Part shown: positions 1 through 10,690 of the stretch, in pieces
Numbering within the stretch: position 1 is the first letter of the stretch
Layout: every line of letters starts with the position of its first letter
Assembly: GCF_028372415.1 (NCBI RefSeq)
Contig: NC_092875.1
Location: forward strand, 341,489,123-341,553,122
Reading direction: 5' to 3'
Length of the DNA: 64,000 nt
Origin: Notamacropus eugenii
Lineage: Eukaryota > Chordata > Mammalia > Diprotodontia > Macropodidae
The notes under the pieces: generated by a model
Databases searched by the model: none
Seen by the model: the letters and a program-made list of their open reading frames with translations, nothing else
What the model was told of the DNA's origin: nothing
Made by a program: the position numbers and the translations under genes

Positions 1-640
1 AGATAGCTGAAGAGCAGGAAGTAGTACAGTGACTTCCAAATGCCTCCAAACATATCTAAAAATTGAGCCAGACTGAGTCCAGATGGGAGAAATTCTGTTG
101 TGATTTTCACTGGAGTATTGAGTGTGATGTTATTCTAGGATCTAACTGAGTCTGGGGATCTGTAAGCTATTAGTGCTCACCAAGTGTTCTGATCCAGGGC
201 AAAGTCTGATATTGCCCCTTTGGTCTGAGCTCTGTAAATTCCTGACATGAGTTTGGTTGTGAAGAGCAGGTGACTGTTGCCACACTCTCTAGCTGGAAAG
301 TTCTGAGTGAGAGTAAGAACTACAGGTTTCCCTTCAGTCTAGGATTCCTGCCCTGGTTATTGCTCCATAGGCTTGAGACTAGACTAGAAGCTAGAACTAA
401 GACCCCACTCTGCTTTTGGAATCTGAGTCTCACTACTGCTGCTCCTGAAGTGCCCATATACCTGTCTATCTCCTTATGCTGATCTGGAAAAATGATTCCC
501 TGTGACTTTCTTGAATTTCTCCCATCAGGATTCAGTCTGGTGCAGTTTCTAGATCTATTTGGAGAGCTTTGGAGGGGGAGCTCGCCATATTTTTCCTGCT
601 GTTCTGCTGTCTTGACTCCACCTCCCCTAAACTGACTTTT
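1..640. repeat. Two inverted copies of a LINE 5'UTR-like sequence in an SLC39A6 intron
   Basis: About 1-100 reads on the + strand and about 510-610 on the - strand as copies of one sequence. Shared landmarks are CAGACTGAGTCCAGATGGGA at 69-88 and its diverged complement near 519-538. Going further on the - strand, the right copy reaches GGTGGAGTCAAGACAGCAGA, which resembles the start of the L1 5'UTRs elsewhere in this window (GGAGCCAAGATGG). I infer 5'UTR remnants of L1 or half-L1 elements in opposite orientations. The short open frames on both strands here look incidental. The family is not named. Confidence 0.4.
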
Positions 641-1391
641 AGCATTATTTTGAAGTTTTGTTATAAATGTGATTGTAAATATCAATAAAAGCAATTGCAC
701 TTGTTTTACTCTTTAAATTTAAGTAAAGGAATTTTAATGCTTAAGATAGCTTAACTTTTCAAGCACTCCTTCAGTTTTCTTCAGAAATCTTTGTCCCTTT
801 ATTCCCATTTACTTTTCTTCATACATGGCTCCTCTTTTAACGTTAGTGTACTCTGCTATTATGATTCTTTTTTTGCTCTGTGTCTGTTTCTCTACATCTC
901 CACCTGTATTGCTTTGAATTATATTTGTCAGTTTGTTTATCAGTTTGCATATGATTATTAATGAGTCAAGTATTTTTTCAAATAATTATTTGCAACTTAT
1001 TTCTTCTTTGGAAAATTGTCATTTGTTTTTTAAAAAAAATTTTAGTTTATATTTTAACTTTTGCTGTACCAAGTCATTGGAAGTATGCACTAGGACAGTA
1101 AGTTTTTCAAATGTCAAAACATGACTTTACCATCATGATTATGATTACACTTACTGTTTAAGAAATTCTTAACCTTAGTGAATGGAATAGTAACCAGTGG
1201 AGAGTAACTTTCTACCTTAAAGATTTAATTCAAAGTTGTTTTTAAAAAATGTCATTTCCTATTTGGGGTTTGGTTGAAAGTTTTATTTTTTTAAGATCAG
1301 ACTTTATTTTACGTAGACCTTTGAGTGATGCACAAAAATTAGTTATTAGACAGATTCATAATTTCTGATGCTTTATTTGTCCTTTTCACAG
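641..1391. other. Intron sequence, nothing recognised
   Basis: AT-rich sequence ending in the acceptor tract TCCTTTTCACAG of the next SLC39A6 exon. I found no upstream SLC39A6 exon here, so the window opens inside an intron. No clear repeat was identified. Confidence 0.5.
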
Positions 1392-1472
1392 GGGCAGCTT
1401 TTACCGAAGGCTTATCAAGTGGTTTAAGTACTTCTGTTGCTGTCTTTTGTCATGAATTACCTCATGAATTAG
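1392..1472 (+). CDS. SLC39A6: SLC39A6 (ZIP6) internal coding exon carrying the HEXPHE metal-site motif
   Basis: This exon encodes part of the zinc importer ZIP6 (LIV-1), a plasma-membrane protein of the SLC39 family that moves Zn2+ into the cytosol. The reading starts with two bases completing a split glycine codon and runs [18 protein letters not shown], then CHELPHEL, with one G left over. [10 protein letters not shown] is the LIV-1-subfamily form of the HEXXH-like site in transmembrane helix V that coordinates zinc. The splice sites are visible: a pyrimidine-rich tract plus CACAG ending at 1391, and GTAAGA from 1473. The leftover G joins GT of the exon at 11960 to make glycine, followed by Asp, so the motif is divided by a 10.5-kb intron. 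Upstream exons for the His-rich ectodomain and helices I-IV lie outside the window. Identity with human ZIP6 is nearly complete here as I recall it, which separates it from ZIP10. Confidence 0.93.
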
Positions 1473-2090
1473 GTAAGAAACATTTTTAATTTGCATTTTT
1501 AGGATACTTATGTGGACTATTCTTTTATTACCAAACTATCAGAATTTTTTGAATTTTGTTTCTCTGAACTTAATCACCAGGTGTAATGATTTTAGAAAGG
1601 AGTAGATTCTTCTGCCCCAAGAGTACTAGATATTGATTCACTTGTATTTGCACCAGTGAGTCTTCCAAAGACAGCTGTTGTTTGCCTAAACAGTTTTTTT
1701 CATTTGATCTTCTTTACCAGTCATGAACATCTAAACAAATGCAGTCCATATTCAAATGATTATGTGACCTCATTGTTTGGGAAAGTTCCTGCCATTAGTA
1801 TAGATCATAGTCTATTCTAGTCTGCCCATCCTGTGAGACTTAACCATATTATCCCATAAGTTCACACACCTTTGGCTGGAGAACTTCTTTGATTTCACCT
1901 GACAGCTCAAGGATACCAGTCAAGCACACTGGATATCCACCTATTATCTATCACCTATTTCGTATGACCAATCCATCCTCTCTTCTTATTTGGTGTTACT
2001 TTGTATCTGTTTATTTTAAATTAAATTTATCTACTTCTATTTTTTCCCTTTCTGAATTTAATTTGTTACTTATTCTAGTCCTAACAGGCC
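1473..2090. other. SLC39A6 intron, nothing clearly recognised
   Basis: Donor GTAAGA, then AT-rich sequence. The open frame from 1889 has no recognisable protein and its end overlaps an L1 fragment in antisense, so I do not call a gene. Confidence 0.5.
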
Positions 2091-2094
2091 CCTC

Positions 2095-2960
2095 TTCCCA
2101 GCTTGTCTGTTGTCATTATCTCACTCAATATAGACTTTTCCATACATTTGTATTTTACATTTACCATTTCTTGTGGCACAGTAATATTCTGTTATATTCA
2201 TATATCATAGTTTGTTTATACATCTTGCAGCCACTTTGTTTTGAGTTCTTTTCTACCACAGAAACTGTTGCTATAAATATTTTGGTATAAAATAGGACCT
2301 GTTCTGTCATTAACTTCCTTTGGGTATGTTGAAGTGTGGAAATCTCTTAGTCAAAGGATATTGATATTTAAGTCACTTTCTTTGAATAATTCCAGATAGC
2401 TTTCTAGGACACTTGTATCAAATCATACTCCCCACCAACAGCGTATTAGCGACCTTGTCTTCCCACACCCTTCCCACACCTTGACTTTTCTTATCTTTTG
2501 TCATCTTTAGGAATTTGTTGGATTTAAGGGGAAGCTTCACTGTTATTTTGTTTTGCATTTCTCTTACTATTAGTGATTTGAAACATTCTTTCCTATGATT
2601 GTTAAGAGTCTGTAATTCTTTTGAGAACGGTGTTTTCATATACTTGGTTGGACTACTTATCTATTTGGGAATGGTTTTTGGTTTTATATACACAATGGAA
2701 CTATATGTTATCTTAAATGATGGAAATGTATATCTTAGATGTCAGACTCTTATCAGTGATATTTGACACAAAGTTTTGGGGGGTTTTTTGTTTGTTTTTT
2801 TTTGCAGGCAACCACTTTTCTTTTTATTCTAGTTGCATTAATTTTGTTCATGCAAAAGTTTTTCAGTTTCATGCAGTCAAAATAATCTATTTTATCTTTT
2901 GTAAGTCACATTTAGTCCCTTGTTTGGTTAAGTGTTCATTGTCTTGAAATAGTACTTCCA
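2095..2960 (-). mobile_element. Degenerate L1 ORF2 C-terminal/3' fragment, antisense
   Basis: Read on the - strand this follows the end of L1 ORF2 as seen in the nearly intact copy at 3488-10416: the complement of TTGCTATAAATATTTTGGTA, the Cys/His-region equivalent near 2400-2500, and the stretch matching KMDNFDYIKL near 2850-2900. Many stops and indels show an old copy. Boundaries are approximate. Confidence 0.7.
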
Positions 2961-2984
2961 GACTTCAAACCATGTTATAAAGTA

Positions 2985-3471
2985 CTAATCACCAATCAGT
3001 AGAATAAACTGTAGAAGGGAGAATCAGAAATAATAAAAGCCCAGTACCCAAAGTACAATAAACATGAAAGCATAAATTACTTAGGAAAGAACTCTCTATT
3101 TGATAAGAACTAGGAAAACTGTAAAGCAATCTGGAGATCCACTACTAGATGTATACCTCAGGGAGGTCATTGATAAAAAGAAAGGCCCCATATACACCAA
3201 AGTATTTATTAGTGACACGTTTTGTGGTAGCAAAGAATTGGAAACAAAGTAGATGCCCATAAATTGGAAATGGCTAAACATTAATGGTACGTTAAGTAGT
3301 TCATTAATGTAATCAAATATTAGTGTGCTATAAAAATGATGAATAAGGAAAAAAATTACATACCCAACATGAAGTGATGAAAAATTAAGTAGAACCAAGA
3401 AAAGATTGTACATAGTGACTATTGCAGTGTAAATAGAACTACCATAAAACAACAACAAAAAAGAATTTTGC
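2985..3471 (+). mobile_element. Old L1 3' fragment, left half, interrupted by the young L1
   Basis: The + strand holds a degraded ORF2 C-terminal stretch with the recurrent landmarks TTTGTGGTAGCAAAGAATTG (3220-3239) and GTAGAACCAAGAAAAGATTG. It is cut at 3472-3487 by the target-site duplication of the full-length L1, and its likely continuation resumes after 10432. It is much more diverged than the element inside it. Confidence 0.65.
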
Positions 3472-3487
3472 AAAATTACAAAGACCA
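3472..3487. repeat. Left target-site duplication of the young L1
   Basis: AAAATTACAAAGACCA is found again, identical over 16 bases, at 10417-10432 directly after the L1 poly(A). A perfect long duplication is the signature of target-primed reverse transcription and suggests a fairly recent insertion. Confidence 0.93.
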
Positions 3488-4449
3488 GGAGGGGGCGGAG
3501 CCAAGATGGCGGAGTGAAAGCAACGACTCACCTAAGCTCCTGGAAAAACTCCTCTGGATATCTCTGGGGGGAGAGTCTGACCAGACTTTGGAGGTGTAGA
3601 ATCCAGTGGGAGACGGACTTTGACGGATTCGGAGCCCAGGTTGGACTGGAGGGTCCACGGGAGGGATCTGTTCCGCGGGGGTAAGACCCCTGCGCACAGC
3701 GCAGCGCGGTTGGCGCGGCAGGGCGGAGGGGACCCGAGGGGCCCGAGAGTGGCGGGCGAGACCAGCGGAGCAGGAGATAAGCCAGGCCGAGCCAACGATA
3801 TCAGCGCAGCAGCCCTTGAAATCTTCAGCCTAAAGACGGGACTTCAGTGGGTCACTACTTGAACATCCAGGAGCTGGGATGCCGGAGTGATCAGTAAGTG
3901 CTCTCCCCTCCCCCCCATGACCGTGAGGGAACCATAAAATTCTTCCCCAGATTAATCCTGGATCAGCGGGAACAGCAGAAGGGGGCGGGTGGTCTCATAA
4001 CACCAGAGGCTGGAAAAGTGGCAAAGGGGAATTCTTCCTACGGTGGCGAAGGCTATCTGGAGGGACAGACAACCCAGGGCAGAGAAAATTCGCACTGAGA
4101 CCCAGGCAAGCCTCAGCCCAGGAGACGAGCCCCAGGAGGGGCGGGAACACGCATTAGCCTCTAGGCGTGCCCCAGCCCTCCAGGGGAAAAGGGAAGACAA
4201 TAGGGAAGCTGGGATCACCATCCCCTGACCTTGCCTTTGCCTCAGGTCAGCTGAGGAGATATCCTGAGACCAGACCACCCCTCCCACACACCTATCAAGC
4301 TAACCCCAGGGTTGATCTGGGAAACAACAACAACAACAACAACAAAAAAAAAAAAAGCCTGCTTTTAGCCTAGACAAACATCAACTCAACTCAAAAGATC
4401 TGTATCTTCTGACTGAAAGAACCAAAAGCTACAACACTCAGCCAACATC
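3488..4449 (+). promoter_or_regulatory. L1 5'UTR and internal promoter region with a YY1-like site
   Basis: About 960 bases, GC-rich in the first 350, between the left duplication and the ORF1 start. It begins GGAGGGGGCGGAGCCAAGATGG. CCAAGATGGCGG at 3501-3512 fits a YY1 site placed at the extreme 5' end, the same position as in human L1, where YY1 directs accurate start-site choice. An (AAC)n/A-rich tract at about 4325-4354 precedes ORF1. The promoter role is inferred from L1 biology. Confidence 0.75.
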
Positions 4450-5630
4450 ATGAATCGGAAAAAGCAGACGAAAAGTGAAAAAACCATAGAATCTTTCTAT
4501 GGGGATAAGGACCAAAACACAAACACCAAAGAGGTCAGAGCTGAGACTGTACTTCCATCTGAAACCTCAGATGGGACTATGAATTTCTCGCAAGCACAAC
4601 TAGATTACCTGGAACGTCTGAAGAAGGATATAAAAGAAAAACTGGCCAATGATTTTAAAACTATAAAAAAAGAATTCACCGATGAGAACATCACTCTGAA
4701 AAAGAAAATTGAAGAAATGGAAAAGGAAGTTCAAAAATTAACTGGAGAGAATAATTCCCTAAAAGGAAGAGTTAATCACACGGAAAAGGAAACTCAAAAC
4801 CTAATAGGGAAAATTGATCAGATGGAAAAGGAAACCCAAAACCTAACTGGGAAAATTGGTCGAATGGAAAAAGAAGTACAAAAATTAAATGGAGAAAATA
4901 GCTCCTTAAAGGGAAAAATTGGTCAGATGGAAAAGGAGATGCGAAAGCTAACTGAAGAAAACAATACGATCAAGATTAGAATTGGGCAAGTAGAAACTAA
5001 TGACTAATGAGGCAACAAGAATCAGTCAAACAAAATCTAAAGAATGAAAAGATAGAAGAAAATGTAAAATATTTAATTGGAAAAACAACTGACCTGGAAA
5101 ATAGATCCAGGAGAGAAAATCTAAGAATTATTGGCCTGCCAGAAACCCATGATGAAGAAAAGAGTCTGGACAATATCTTCCAGGAAATCATCAAGGAAAA
5201 CTGCCCAGAAGTACTAGACTCAGAGGGCAAAATAGTCATCGAAAGAATCCACCGTTCCCCACCCGAAAGGGATCCCAAACTCAAAACCCCAAGAAATATA
5301 GTTGCCAAATTCCAGAGCTATCAAGTGAAGGAGAAAATACTACAAGCAGCCAGAAAGAAACAATTCAAATATCAAGGTCACACAGTCAGGATCACACAGG
5401 ACCTTGCAGCTTCTACATTAAAAGATCGAAAGAATTGGAACCCAATATTCCATAAGGCAAAGGAGTTGGGACTTCAACCAAGGATCAACTACCCAGCAAA
5501 GTTCAGCATAACATTTCAGGCAAGGAGAAAGTCATTCAACGAAATAAGGGATTTCCAGAGCTTCCTGACCAAAACACCAGAACTCAATAGACAATTTGAT
5601 CTTCAAATGCAGGTCTCCAGAGAATCATAA
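4450..5630 (+). pseudogene. L1 ORF1, RNA-binding chaperone ORF1p, broken by one frameshift
   Basis: ORF1p is the trimeric RNA-binding and nucleic-acid chaperone protein that coats L1 RNA in the cytoplasm. ATG at 4450 gives 185 codons: a basic N-terminus (MNRKKQTKSEK), then about 100 residues of heptad coiled coil with repeated units such as QMEKETQNLTGKI. Translation stops at TAA 5005-5007. A second frame opens with the overlapping ATG at 5007 and runs 207 codons through the RRM-like core (ENLRIIGLPE) and the C-terminal domain (KILQAARKKQF, ITQDLAASTL). Together they equal a normal ORF1p. A related copy at about 20026-20036 reads GACTATGAGAC across the same point, so the break looks like a one-base insertion, not an original two-cistron layout. 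Confidence 0.88.
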
Positions 5631-6195
5631 AAAGGTAAACAGAGGGGAAAAAACAAAAACAAAAACTTGCAACTCAATTAGGGCAATCTGTTTACCTCCC
5701 TATAAGGGAAGATGATACCTGTTAATCTTGAGAACTGTGCAGCTATTATGATAAAAGGAATATATGTAGAGGGAACGGGAATAAAGTAAATGATGTCATG
5801 TCAAAAATATGATTTAAGTATGAGAAGGGAATGTAATAGGAGGTGTGGAAAGGGGGAAGCAGAAAATGGCAAATTATATCACAGGAAGAAGTACAAAACT
5901 ATAGTAGAGGGAAGGAGGGGAGGGAGATGAGCATTGTTTGAGAGGTACTCTCATCTGATTTGTTCAAAGGAGGGAACAATAATCTTAAGTAGATAATCCT
6001 AACTAGCTCTATAGGTAGTAGGAGGGGAAGGGGGAAGAAAGGGGAGGGTGGCTAAAAGGGAGGAAAGAAGCAATAAGAGTAAAGGGGACTAAAAGGGAGG
6101 GGGGCTAAAAGAAGGAGGGGAAGGCTGCAGGAGGAGGGGGAGAAAAGTGAATACTATTGAGGAGGGGAAGGGAGACGGGAGAGTTAAAAGCACAA
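5631..6195 (+). other. L1 inter-ORF spacer, purine-rich
   Basis: About 565 bases between the ORF1 stop and the ORF2 ATG. It is strongly A/G-biased with many GGGGAAG and GGGAGG runs, especially 5900-6150. The same spacer occurs diverged at 16591-16840 and 27930-28450. It has no coding content beyond an in-frame lead-in to ORF2. Confidence 0.75.
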
Positions 6196-9100
6196 ATGGT
6201 GGGAAAGAGGGTGGAGGGAAATACACAGATTATAATCATAACTGTGAATGTGAATGGGATGAACTCTCCCATAAAACGGAGATGGATAGCAGAATGGATT
6301 AAAAGCCATAATCCAACAATATGCTGCTTACAAGAAACACATTTGAAACGGGGGGATACACATAGGATAAAGGTCAAAGGATGAAGCAGAATATATTGTG
6401 CCTCAGCTCATGTAAGAAAGGCGGGAGTAGCAATCCTAATCTCAGACAAAGCAAAAGCAGAAATAGATCTAATCAAAAGGGATAAGGATGGAAACTATAT
6501 CCTACTAAAAGGCACCATAGACAATGAAGCAATATCATTACTAAACATGTATGCTCCAAGTGGTATAGCATCCAGATTCTTAGAGGAGAGGTTGGGGGAG
6601 TTGAAGGAAGAAATTGATAGCAAAACTATACTAGTGGGGGACCTCAACCTCCCCCTCTCTGAACTAGATAAATCCAACCTCAAAATAAACAAGAAAGAGG
6701 TTAAGGAGGTAAATAAAACTCTGGATAAGGTAGATATGATAGATCTTTGGAGAAAATTAAATGGGAAGAGAAAGGAATATACCTTTTTCTCAGCGGTACA
6801 TGGAACATTTACAAAAATTGACCATGTACTAGGACATAAAAATCTCACAATCCAGTGCAGAAAGGTAGAGATAATCAATGCATCCTTTTCAGATCATAAT
6901 GCATTAAAAATTACATGTAATAAAAGGCCATGGAAAGAGAAACCAAAAATCAATTGGAAACTAAATAATCTAATTCTAAAGAAGGATTGGGTTAAAGAAG
7001 AAATCATAGAAACAATCAACAACTTCATTCAAGAGAATGACAATAGTGAGACAACATACCAAAACTTATGGGACACTGCAAAAGCAGTTATTAGGGGAAG
7101 TTTTATATCTCTGAATGCTTACATAAATAAAATAGAGAAAGAGGAGATCAATGACTTAGGCTTGCAGTTGAAAAAGCTAGAAAAAGAACAAATTGAAAAT
7201 CCCCAAGTAAATACCAAATTAGAAATACTGAAAACCAAAGGAGAGATTAATAAAATTGAAATAAAGAAAACTATTGAATTAATAAATAAAACCAATAGTT
7301 GGTTTTATGAAAAAACTAATAAAATTGATAAACCTTTGGTTAATCTGATCAAAAAAAAGAAAGAAGAAAACCAAATTACTAACATTAAAAATGAAAGGGG
7401 TGAACTCACCTCCAATTAGGAGGAAATTAAAACAATAATTAGAAACTACTTTGCCCAACTTTATGCCCACAAATTCGACAATCTAAACGAGATGGGTGAA
7501 TATTTTAAAAAATGCAAATTACCCAGATTAACAGAAGAGGAAGTTGAATACTTAAACAACCCCATCTCAGAAAAAGAAATTGAACAAGCCATCAATGAAC
7601 TCCCTAGGAAAAAATCTCCAGGGCCAGATGGATTCACAAGTGAATTCTATCAAACATTTAAAGAACAGTTAATTCCAATACTACATACACTATTCTTGAA
7701 AATTGGGGAAGAAGGAGTCCTCCCAAATTCTTTCTATGATACAAATATGGTTTTGATACCCAAACCAGGAAGAGACAAAACAGAGAAAGAAAATTATAGA
7801 CCAATTTCCCTAATGAATATAGATGCAAAAATATTAAATAAGATTTTAGCAAAACGAATACAGCATCTTATCATGAGATTAATACATTATGATCAGGTAG
7901 GATTCATACCAGGACTACAGGGCTGGTTCAATATTAGGAAAACTATTAGCATTATCAATCACATCAACAACAAAGCTAACAAAAACCACATGATTATCTC
8001 AATAGATGCAGAAAAAGCTTTTGACAAAATACAACATCCATTCCTACTAAAAACATTGGAGAACGTAGGAATAAAGGGAACTTTCCATAAAATAATAAGC
8101 AGTATCTATCTAAAACCTTCAGCAAGCATTATATGCAATGGGGATAAGCTAGATGCATTCCCAATAAGATCAGGGGTGAAACAAGGTTGTCCATTATCAC
8201 CACTATTATTCAATATGGTACTAGAAATGTTAGCTGTAGCAATTAGACAAGATAAAGATATTCAAGGAATTAGAATAGCCAAAGAAGAAACCAAGTTATC
8301 ACTCTTTGCAGATGATATGATGATTTACCTAGAGAATCCCAGAGATTCAAGTAAAAAATTACTTGAATTAATAAACAACTTTGGCAAAGTTGCAGGGTAC
8401 AAAATAAACCCACACAAATCTTCTGCATTCCTATATATTAGCAACAAAGTCCAACAGCAAGAGATAGAAAGAGAAATCCCATTTAAAGTTAGGGTAGACA
8501 GTATAAAATACTTAGGAGTCTACCTGCCAAAACAAACCCAGGGACTATATGAACACAATTACAAGACACTTTTTGCACAAATAAAGTCAGATTTAAGTAA
8601 GTGGAAAAACATTAGGTGCTCATGGGTAGGCCGTGCTAATATAATAAAAATGACAATTCTACCCAAATTAATATACTTATTTAGTGCCATACCAATTAAA
8701 CTATCAGACAATTACTTTCTAGAGCTGGATAAAATAATATCAAAATTCATTTGGAAAAACAAAAGGTCCAGAATATCAAAGGGACTAATGAAAAGAAATG
8801 CTTGGGAAGGTGGCCTAGCGCTACCAGACCTCAAACTGTACTATAAAGCAGCAATTATCAAAACCACTTGGTATTGGCTAAGAAACAGAGAGGTAGACAA
8901 GTGGAATAGACTTGGCACTCAAGATGCAGTAGGCAAGGAATATAGCAACCTTCTGTTTGATAAACCCAAGGACCCCAGCTTCTGGGATAAGAACTCATTG
9001 TTTGACAAAAATTGCTGGGAAAGCTGGATAACAGTGTGGCAAAAATTAGGCATAGACCCATACCTGACACCGTACACAAGAATAAAGTCCAAATGGGTAC

Positions 9101-10047
9101 ATGATTTAGGTATAAAGATTGATACCATGAATAAACTGGAGAAGCAAGGAATAGTGTATTTATCAGATCTATGGAGAAGGGAAGAATTCTTTACTAAAGG
9201 AGAGATAGAATGCATTATGAAATGCAAAATGGATAACTTTGAGTACATTAAACTGAGAAGTTTTTGCACAACCAAACCCAATGCAACCAAAATCCGGAGG
9301 GATGTAGTAAATTGGGAAAAAATTTTTACAGCTAAGCTCGGGGATAAAGGCCTCATTTCTAGAATATATAGAGAACTGACCCAAATGTATAATCATACAA
9401 GTCATTCCCCAATTGATAAATGGTCAAAGGATATGAACAGGCAATTTTCAGAGGAAGAAATTAAAGCTATCTATAATCATATGAAAAAATGCTCTAAATC
9501 ACTATTGGTTAGAGAGATGCAAATCAAAACACCTCTGAGGTACCACATCACACCTATAAGATTGGCAAACATGACAGAACAAGAAAATGATAAATGCTGG
9601 AGAGGATGTGGGAGAGTTGGAACACTAATTCATTGTTGGTGGAGCTGTGAGCGCATCCAACCATTCTGGAGAGCAATTTGGAACTATGCCCAAAGGGCTA
9701 CAAAAATGTGCATACCCTTTGACCCAGCAATATCACTACTAGGACTATATCCCCAAGAGATCATAAAAATGGGAAAGGGTCCCACATGTACAAAAATATT
9801 TATAGCAGCACTCTATGTAGTTGCCAAAAACTGGAAGTCAAGGGGATGTCCATCAATTGGGGAATGGCTGAATAAATTATGGTATATGAATGTAATGGAG
9901 TACTATTGTGCCATAAGAAATGATGAACAAGAAGACTTCAGAGAGGCCTGGAAGGACTTATATGACCTGATGCTGAGTGAAAGGAGCAGAACCAGGAGAA
10001 CTTTATGCACAGCAACAACCACAGTGTGTGAGAGTTTTTTCTGGTAG
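6196..10047 (+). pseudogene. L1 ORF2, endonuclease-reverse transcriptase, two in-frame stops
   Basis: About 1283 codons in one uninterrupted frame apart from TGA at 6382-6384 and TAG at 7417-7419; the usual L1 ORF2p is close to 1275 residues. The N-terminal AP-type endonuclease shows NVNGMNSP, CCLQETH with the catalytic Glu, VGDLNLPL with Asp/Asn, and SDHNALK with the final Asp-His. The reverse transcriptase shows [38 protein letters not shown] and the catalytic FADD at 8305-8316. The C-terminal zinc-knuckle-like region has [14 protein letters not shown] near 9607-9648. The first stop probably replaces Trp (TGG to TGA); the second falls in the linker between endonuclease and RT. The ATG at 6196 is the first in frame; the exact start is uncertain. 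As it stands it cannot make full-length ORF2p. Confidence 0.92.
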
Positions 10048-10416
10048 ACTTAGATTTTTGTAATAACACAAGAACTTCTGAAAAAAAAAAAAATCCCAAT
10101 GGTGGACCTCAAGGCAAAATGCCTTCCACACTCAGAGAGAGAAATATGGAAGTCACTCACATAATGTAGCAGATCATGTTTGTGTATGTGTATCTGTTTG
10201 TGTATCATGTTCTGATTTGTTATACGGATTCTTTCATTTATCTTAGTCTGACTACATAGCATGACTATAGTGAAAATATACTCAATAGGAAAGTATATGT
10301 AGAATCTATACAGAATTGTATGCAGTCGTGGGGAGGGAGGGAGGTAGTGGGGGGTGGGTGGGGAGGGAAAAAATCGCAAATGTATGGCAGTGATTGTTAA
10401 ACATTAAAAAAAAAAA
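10048..10416 (+). other. L1 3'UTR with G-rich tract and poly(A)
   Basis: Follows the ORF2 stop. It holds the landmarks CTCAAGGCAAAATGCC and GCATGACTATAGTGAAAATA, then a G-rich run at about 10329-10370 with at least four GGG/GGGG groups that could fold as a G-quadruplex, a feature known from L1 3'UTRs, and finally an A run merging with the duplication. Confidence 0.8.
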
Positions 10417-10432
10417 AAAATTACAAAGACCA
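10417..10432. repeat. Right target-site duplication of the young L1
   Basis: Identical to 3472-3487 (AAAATTACAAAGACCA); its first A bases merge with the poly(A) tail. Confidence 0.93.
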
Positions 10433-10690
10433 CACATGGCCCTAAAAAAAAGATAAGAGAAGACAACTCCTCCCCACACTTGTCGTAGGTGGGAGGTCTA
10501 CAGGTGCAGAACATTGCATATGTTTTCAGATTTTTTTTTTTACATTCATTTGTTTTACTGATATCCTTTTTAAAAAGATATTTGTTCTGTGTCGTGGCTG
10601 TCTACGAAGTGAGGGGGAAGTGATATAGGAGGGGAAAATGTAGGTAATGTGAAAAATAAAAGATATCAATAAAAATGTATTTTAGAAAAT
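10433..10690 (+). mobile_element. Old LINE 3' fragment, right half
   Basis: Likely continuation of the fragment interrupted at 3472. It carries a 3'-end style sequence with a purine-rich stretch (GTGAGGGGGAAGTGATATAG) and ends in A-rich AAAATAAAAGATATCAATAA. The family is less certain than for the ORF2-containing pieces. Confidence 0.5.

Larger units (their letters stand above)
3488..10416 (+). mobile_element. Nearly intact full-length LINE-1, sense in an SLC39A6 intron
   Basis: A complete L1 of about 6.93 kb: 5'UTR (3488-4449), ORF1 (4450-5630), purine-rich inter-ORF spacer (5631-6195), ORF2 (6196-10047), 3'UTR with a G-rich tract and a poly(A) run. It is flanked by a perfect 16-bp duplication. 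Only three inactivating lesions are visible: one frameshift in ORF1 and two in-frame stops in ORF2. It is by far the youngest L1 in the window; every other copy is truncated, internally deleted or riddled with indels. It lies in the same orientation as SLC39A6, which is the less common state for intronic full-length L1s in mammals, because sense copies can impose splice and poly(A) signals. It is inserted in an older L1 3' fragment. Confidence 0.95.

Noticed and set aside
270..700. Overlapping open frames of 70 and 126 codons on opposite strands
   Set aside because: They lie in the inverted LINE 5'UTR-like repeats, have no recognisable domain and no splice or promoter context.
3476..4373. Six overlapping frames of 61-111 codons on both strands in the L1 5'UTR
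   Set aside because: GC-rich 5'UTR with chance open frames. An antisense ORF0-like peptide is possible in primate L1 but nothing here supports one.
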